In this document: piece by piece, positions 7,140 to 10,867 of the stretch | How the letters are laid out: each line of letters starts with the position of its first letter | Numbering within the stretch: position 1 is the first letter of the stretch | Origin: Ophiosphaerella korrae | Lineage: Eukaryota; Ascomycota; Dothideomycetes; Pleosporales; Phaeosphaeriaceae | Direction of reading: 5' to 3' | NCBI GenBank assembly: GCA_028456385.1 | Contig: JALNQF010000925.1 | Span: forward strand, 1 to 10,867 | DNA: 10,867 nucleotides | Program-made: the position numbers and the translations under genes | The notes under the pieces: generated by a model | What the model was told of the DNA's origin: nothing | Database searches by the model: none | Seen by the model: the letters and a program-made list of their open reading frames with translations, nothing else

Positions 7140-8075
7140 GTTATATACTAAGTACGCTAGTAATAATTAAAGAACGTATTCGCGAAGTAACTACTAGACG
7201 CGATAAATTAGCCTAACTACGTATACTCTACGCCTTAGAAGACAAGATAATACGTTTAGAATAAGAACAAACTACTCCTTATACTATAACCCCTAAGAAT
7301 AACTCTAAGGTTACTATTATTACCTCTTAAAAGCGCGACGTAGACTCTCTAGTTAATAATACGCGCGTAAAGTATATACTTTACTCTAAAGAGCTTATAG
7401 TATATAAAAGTAAATCTCTAAAGAAATACTAAGAGTACTATTACTTATATAAAATAGTATTTTACTTTATACTTTAAGACTTTAGAGTAAAAAAAGATAA
7501 AGTCCTTTAAGCTATATAATACTTTAAAAGAGACCTACGTAAATAATAGTATACGTATATTAAGTATAATCTAAACGTAAATAAACTTTTTACTTAAGAG
7601 TACTTTAAAAAGTACTTACTAAACCTACTCTCTAACTTTATTAACTATAGCCTAGAGGTAGTAATAGCGTATACTATAGCTACTTAATATAAAAGAATAA
7701 AGCGTAAAATCCTTTACTAGATATCTAGATATCTTTAAAGACTAGCTTCTTTAGTATATAGAAGAATAAAGGATTTAGTACCTCTTTTTAAAACTATAGC
7801 CTAAACTATAAAAGGTAATTACTAACTATTATTAGGTCCTAGTAATAAGAGAAGACCTTATTACTTTAGGCTTAACACTTAAGCGCAACTTATATAATAT
7901 AACAAAATTACAAGAGCTCTATATAAATAGTATAAGTAAAGAAAACTTAAAAAAGGCCTAAATAAAAGGAGATACAAAGAACTCCTAAAACAAGTTAGTA
8001 GATAAGTTTACTATTAAATACTTTAAGTACTATAAAAAGAAATACTATACTAGTAAGTACTATAATAGTAACCCT
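7140..8075 (+). pseudogene. Gag polyprotein remnant with RIP-erased CCHC zinc knuckle
   Basis: From about 7,166 a frame reads IKERIREVTTRRDKLA and on into a helical capsid-like region. It includes SLKKYQEYYYLYKIVF, which resembles the SLxEYxxFxxxCxxxF block of Gypsy capsids, and EYFKKYLLNLLSNFINYSLE near 7,590-7,660. Ten to twenty TAA/TAG codons interrupt it, in places where Gln or Trp would fit. The nucleocapsid knuckle is found one frame over: TAC codons at 8019, 8028, 8043 and 8058 have exactly the C-x2-C-x4-H-x4-C spacing, so three Cys (TGC) and one His (CAC) have all become Tyr. A frame change between about 7,940 and 8,000, near an A-run, links the two parts. Gag would form the virus-like particle in the cytoplasm. 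No ATG start survives, so the 5' end is approximate. Confidence 0.75.
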
Positions 8076-8159
8076 AACTATATTCTAGTCTATATAAACT
8101 AAATAGGAAAAGGCCTAGCCTTATTATTAGCTTTAGGATAGTAAGGTATAAATTAATTA

Positions 8160-8530
8160 ATATCTTACTAGGTATATAGCGTATATATAGCGTAGCTTTA
8201 AGCTTAGAGCTAGAAATAAAGCTTTAAGTTATTTTAGACTCTTAAGTAGATATTAGTCTTATTAGTTAGTAGACTATAGTAGAAATAGGACTAAAACTAA
8301 TCTAAGACGCTAAGCTCTTTAGACTAAGCTAGATAAAGGCGTAAAGGTAGAATACTTATACTACTTATAAGCTTTAGGTGCACCTTACTAATAATAATAA
8401 AGTAATATATAGGTCTAAGATTATAGTATATAGAGTAGATAAAGAGAGAGTAGTACTCTTTCTTAGAAATCCTTTTCTTAAATAAAAAAGGATACAACTT
8501 AACTATAGATTACAAATATAGTATTAGAGA
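8160..8530 (+). pseudogene. Pol: aspartic protease domain remnant
   Basis: The retropepsin active-site motif DSGAD appears as D-S-stop-V-D followed by ISLI, at 8237-8251. The two Asp codons survive, and the middle Gly position is now TAA. The distal block VLFLRNPFLKQKRIQL at about 8,453-8,500 (a TAA read as Gln) corresponds to the family's LILGxPFLxxxxxxID block. The domain would cleave the polyprotein. It is in the same frame as RT downstream and follows the Gag knuckle by roughly 170 bases. Confidence 0.75.
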
Positions 8531-8639
8531 TATACTTCTATTACCTAAGTATAGTTATATATAACTAAAGAATTTATAAAGGCCCTAGAAGAAACGTAAG
8601 TAGAACTATACTTACTAGGAGTACTTAAGGCTAATATAA

Positions 8640-9570
8640 TTAACTTAGAATATAATACGTATATCTACGCTATACTTATAGTATAAGAGTTATATATTCT
8701 AGACGCTTTATTAGAATACTATAACGTATTTAATAACGTTGCTATATAGATACTACTCTACCTAAAAAACTCTAATTACGTAATCCTATTAATAGAAAGA
8801 AAAGAACCCTCTTATAGGCTACTCTACAATCTCTCTATATATAAGCTTATAGTACTCTACGCGTATATAGAAGATACGCTCTATAAAGGCTAGATATATT
8901 ATAGTAATAGTTTAGTAAGAGTACTTATCTTTTTTATTCTAAAGAAAAATAGAGCTCTATACCTCTATATTAACTACTATAGCCTAAACTTAGTTATAGT
9001 AAAAGATTAGTACTTACTCCTACTAATTAGGAAGACGCTAGACTACTTATTAGGCGTATAATACTATACTACCTTAGATCTTAAGGATACCTACTATAAG
9101 ATTAGAATTAAATTAGGAGATAAGTAGAAAACTACTTTTTATACTTACTATAAGTATTTTAAATACCTAGTAATACTTTTTAGGCTAACTAACGCCCCTA
9201 CTAGTTTTTAAGCGTATATTAACAAGGCGCTTAGTAGACTCCTAGATTATATCTATATAGTATACCTTAATAATATACTTATATATACTTATAGTAATAA
9301 CGTTATACTATACTAGCGCGCTGTCTACTCTATACTAGTAGTACTAAAAAGGGTAGAACTTTTTATAAACCTAAAGAAATATACCTTTATATTTAATAAA
9401 GTATATTTTCTAGGCTTTATTATTATAAGGTATAGTATATACACTAAACCTAAGCGTATTAAGACTATTACGTAATAGCTAGAGCTTATTAGTATTAAGA
9501 AACTATAGTTATTCTTAGGTTTTATAAACTTCTATTAAAGATTTATTAAAAGATATACTTATAAAATAGC
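8640..9570 (+). pseudogene. Pol: reverse transcriptase domain remnant (Ty3/Gypsy)
   Basis: In a single frame the RT blocks follow one another. First is YNLSIYKLIVLYAYIEDALYKG at about 8,828-8,893 for the N-terminal fingers. Then comes LIFFILKKN for PVLFVKKKDG near 8,926-8,950, and LDLKDTYYKIRIKLGDK from 9,074 for LDLRxAYxxIRIxxGDE. LTNAPTSF at 9185-9208 is intact. The polymerase motif YLDD is now YLNN at 9263-9274, both Asp turned to Asn by G-to-A changes. Histidine and tryptophan positions carry Tyr or stop codons. The enzyme would copy the element's RNA into cDNA in the particle; here the catalytic pair is lost. Identification is very secure. Confidence 0.92.
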
Positions 9571-9579
9571 TTCTTTTAT

Positions 9580-10085
9580 AGACTTATTAAAAGAGAAGTA
9601 AGAATTCTATTAGCTTAGTATAGTATAAAAAGCTTTTAAATAACTTAAAGTATACTTTATAAGTATACCTATCCTATACTACTATAACCTAGCGCTACCT
9701 ATTTACTTAGAGATAGATACGTTAACCTTTACGATCTCTAGGATCTTATCTTAACTCTACCTAGATAGAAAATAGTATCTAGTTACCTTTACCTCTAAAA
9801 AACTATAAGAAGTAAAATTAAACTATAAAATATACAATACTAAACTTCTTACTATTATTTATAGTTTTAAATAGTAGAGATACTACTTTAAAGGTACGTA
9901 GTATATAATTTAAGTACTTATAGATTATAATAACTTATACTTAATATATACTATATATAAGCTAAACCTATACTAAGTACGCTAAGATATATACTTAAAA
10001 GCTTTAAATTTTAAAGTAAAATACTAGGCTAGTAAGCTAAATCCTATAGATAGCCTCTTAAGAAGATATAACTACAAGTAAGAGA
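9580..10085 (+). pseudogene. Pol: RNase H domain remnant
   Basis: It directly follows RT in the same frame. AFKxLKVYFISIPIL at about 9,630-9,675 corresponds to the AFxxLKxxFxxAPIL connection. The first RNase H motif, normally ETDAS, reads E-I-D-T-L with its Asp at 9716-9718 preserved. ILSQLYL, LVTFTSKKL (for PVAFxSRKL) and EVKLNYKIYNTKLLTIIYSFK (for ELNYxxxDKELLAIVxAFK) follow. The later VLIDYNNL matches VxTDHxNL and carries His-to-Tyr. The domain degrades the RNA template during reverse transcription. Match order and spacing are those of Ty3/Gypsy. Confidence 0.88.
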
Positions 10086-10439
10086 ACTTATTACTAGTAC
10101 GCTTATTACTTACTCTCTAGGAAAAATTACAACTAGTAAGCTTAGTAGCTAAAGTAAAGATAACTAGTAAAGTAAAAGGATTTATAACTAAGCTAAGCTT
10201 AGAAAGTATATACAAGACGTATAGTACTAGAGACTATAGTACTAAAAGGACCTCTACTACTAGCACTATAGAATATATACTATACGTACTATACTTAATA
10301 GCTAGAGAGTTAGTTAGTAGTAAACTTATATTAGTAGAGTCTAAAGCCTTTCTAATAACTTTATATAGACTATAGTAAAGAGACGCCTTTATATAAGTAT
10401 AAGTAAAGAGTTTAATAAAGGTTAAAAGTACTTAATATA

Positions 10440-10620
10440 GTAGTAAAGCGTAAGTATAGTACTTAGATAATAAAGAAGTCCTAAGATATAAAAGTAGAGT
10501 GTACGTTCTAGAAGAACTTACTATTAAGTAAAAAATTCTACTCTAGTATTATAACTTATATATAGCTAGCTACTTATAATAGGCCTCTTGTTATTAACTA
10601 TAGGTACCTATATAAGAAGG
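10440..10620 (+). pseudogene. Pol: integrase N-terminal zinc-binding region, truncated
   Basis: RYKSRVYVLEELTIK at about 10,484-10,528 fits the segment before the integrase H2C2 finger (LxYxGRLYVPxxxxLR). The His pair of the finger would lie in the following YYNLYIASYL stretch (about 10,545-10,575), where His codons read as Tyr. The Cys pair and the catalytic core cannot be found before the end of recognisable sequence. Between RNase H and this region, about 10,090-10,440, is a linker with no clear motif. It is in the same frame as RT and RNase H. Confidence 0.6.
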
Positions 10621-10727
10621 TTAGTAAATCGTAAGATAGTAATAAAAGCTTATATAAGGATTTATAATAACTATAAACAATAGAAGATATTTTATAACTA
10701 TCTTATATTAGCGTTCTATAGTTAAAG

Positions 10728-10762
10728 GATTAAATTACTAATACTATCCTAATAATACGTAT
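10728..10762. repeat. 35-bp direct repeat, right copy (partner at 2905-2939)
   Basis: It agrees with 2905-2939 at 33 of 35 positions, and both differences are transitions. It lies just after the last recognisable pol sequence. The preceding AAAGGA at 10724-10729 is purine-rich, as a polypurine tract would be, but it is very short. Confidence 0.6.
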
Positions 10763-10823
10763 CTTACTATAAGGGAGTTATCCCTTATATCTCTTATTTT
10801 CGCACTAATATTAGTAAGTTTAC

Positions 10824-10867
10824 AACTTACTAATATAGTAAACTTACTAATATTATAAACTTACTAA
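10824..10867 (+). repeat. 17-bp tandem repeat running off the window
   Basis: Units begin AACTTACTAATAT at 10824, 10841 and 10858; the last is cut by the window end. TTAGTAAGTTT at 10811-10821 is the inverted counterpart of the unit's start, so a hairpin is possible. Total array length cannot be judged from here. Confidence 0.7.

Larger units (their letters stand above)
7140..10620 (+). mobile_element. Plus-strand Ty3/Gypsy LTR retrotransposon, RIP-killed and lacking its integrase core
   Basis: Gag, protease, reverse transcriptase, RNase H and the integrase zinc-binding region occur in Ty3/Gypsy order on one strand. No integrase catalytic core or chromodomain follows: after about 10,620 the sequence has no recognisable domain, and the 35-bp repeat begins at 10,728. 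The copy is thus truncated at the 3' end of pol, by deletion or rearrangement. LTRs could not be delimited. The frame at codon positions starting 8237, 9074, 9263, 9701 and 10484 is the same, so pol has suffered substitutions with few or no net frameshifts. That fits a fairly young element destroyed quickly by RIP. Confidence 0.85.
1760..10867. other. RIP-mutated AT-rich transposon block
   Basis: CpA and TpG are nearly absent on both strands while CpG survives. For example, 9061-9180 contains no CpA or TpG, and 7171-7260 contains eight CpG against one CpA. This matches repeat-induced point mutation with CpA preference, known from Pezizomycotina. Consequences visible here include loss of ATG and TGG codons, Cys and His codons turned into Tyr codons, Asp turned into Asn, and stops limited to TAA/TAG. 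Small islands with residual CpA/TpG remain, for example near 3,630-3,660, 3,840-3,880 and 6,180-6,310. Confidence 0.93.
10621..10867. other. Non-coding right edge, possible LTR or breakpoint sequence
   Basis: After the truncated integrase no protein motif is visible. The part contains the right copy of the 35-bp repeat (10728-10762), a small hairpin with stem AAGGGA/TCCCTT and loop GTTA (10771-10786), a less mutated patch near 10,780-10,805, and a tandem repeat running off the edge. A 3' LTR start at about 10,728 is possible but unproven. Confidence 0.4.

Overview
The window looks like nuclear DNA of a filamentous ascomycete (Pezizomycotina): an edge between ordinary DNA and a transposon graveyard destroyed by RIP-type (repeat-induced point) mutation. 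I find no intact gene. From about 1,760 to the right edge CpA and its complement TpG are almost absent, TpA is in excess and CpG survives. That is the trace of CpA-to-TpA mutation on both strands. Met, Trp, Cys and His codons are largely erased, and coding frames carry TAA/TAG but hardly ever TGA. Open frames therefore mean little here, and the calls below rest on family motifs read through transition-type stops.

Layout. 1-1,547 is ordinary-composition DNA with small repeats (a 12-bp tandem array, TAACGTTA octamers, a GTC-rich run) and no convincing gene. At about 1,548-1,590 a terminal-repeat-like sequence opens a pogo/Fot1-type DNA transposon on the minus strand. Its transposase pseudogene runs from 1,676 to about 2,880 and keeps an intact C-terminal CCHC knuckle, but the DDE domain is RIP-mutated and the N-terminus is missing. 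Near 2,900 it gives way to LTR-retrotransposon material. Two different minus-strand Ty3/Gypsy integrase tails with chromodomains lie at about 3,905-4,680 and 5,590-6,080. They are separated by poorly identifiable sequence containing a 14-bp tandem array.

A plus-strand Ty3/Gypsy element runs from about 7,140 to 10,620: Gag with a CCHC knuckle, then protease, reverse transcriptase, RNase H and the integrase zinc-binding region. Its pol frame keeps register over roughly 2.3 kb although it is full of stops. The integrase core and chromodomain are absent. A 35-bp sequence at 2,905-2,939 recurs at 10,728-10,762 and may mark ends or breakpoints of a composite insertion. The window ends inside a 17-bp tandem repeat.

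Nothing here works together as a living system. The interest lies in the clean RIP record, the nested and truncated elements, and the sharp edge of RIP at the transposon terminus.
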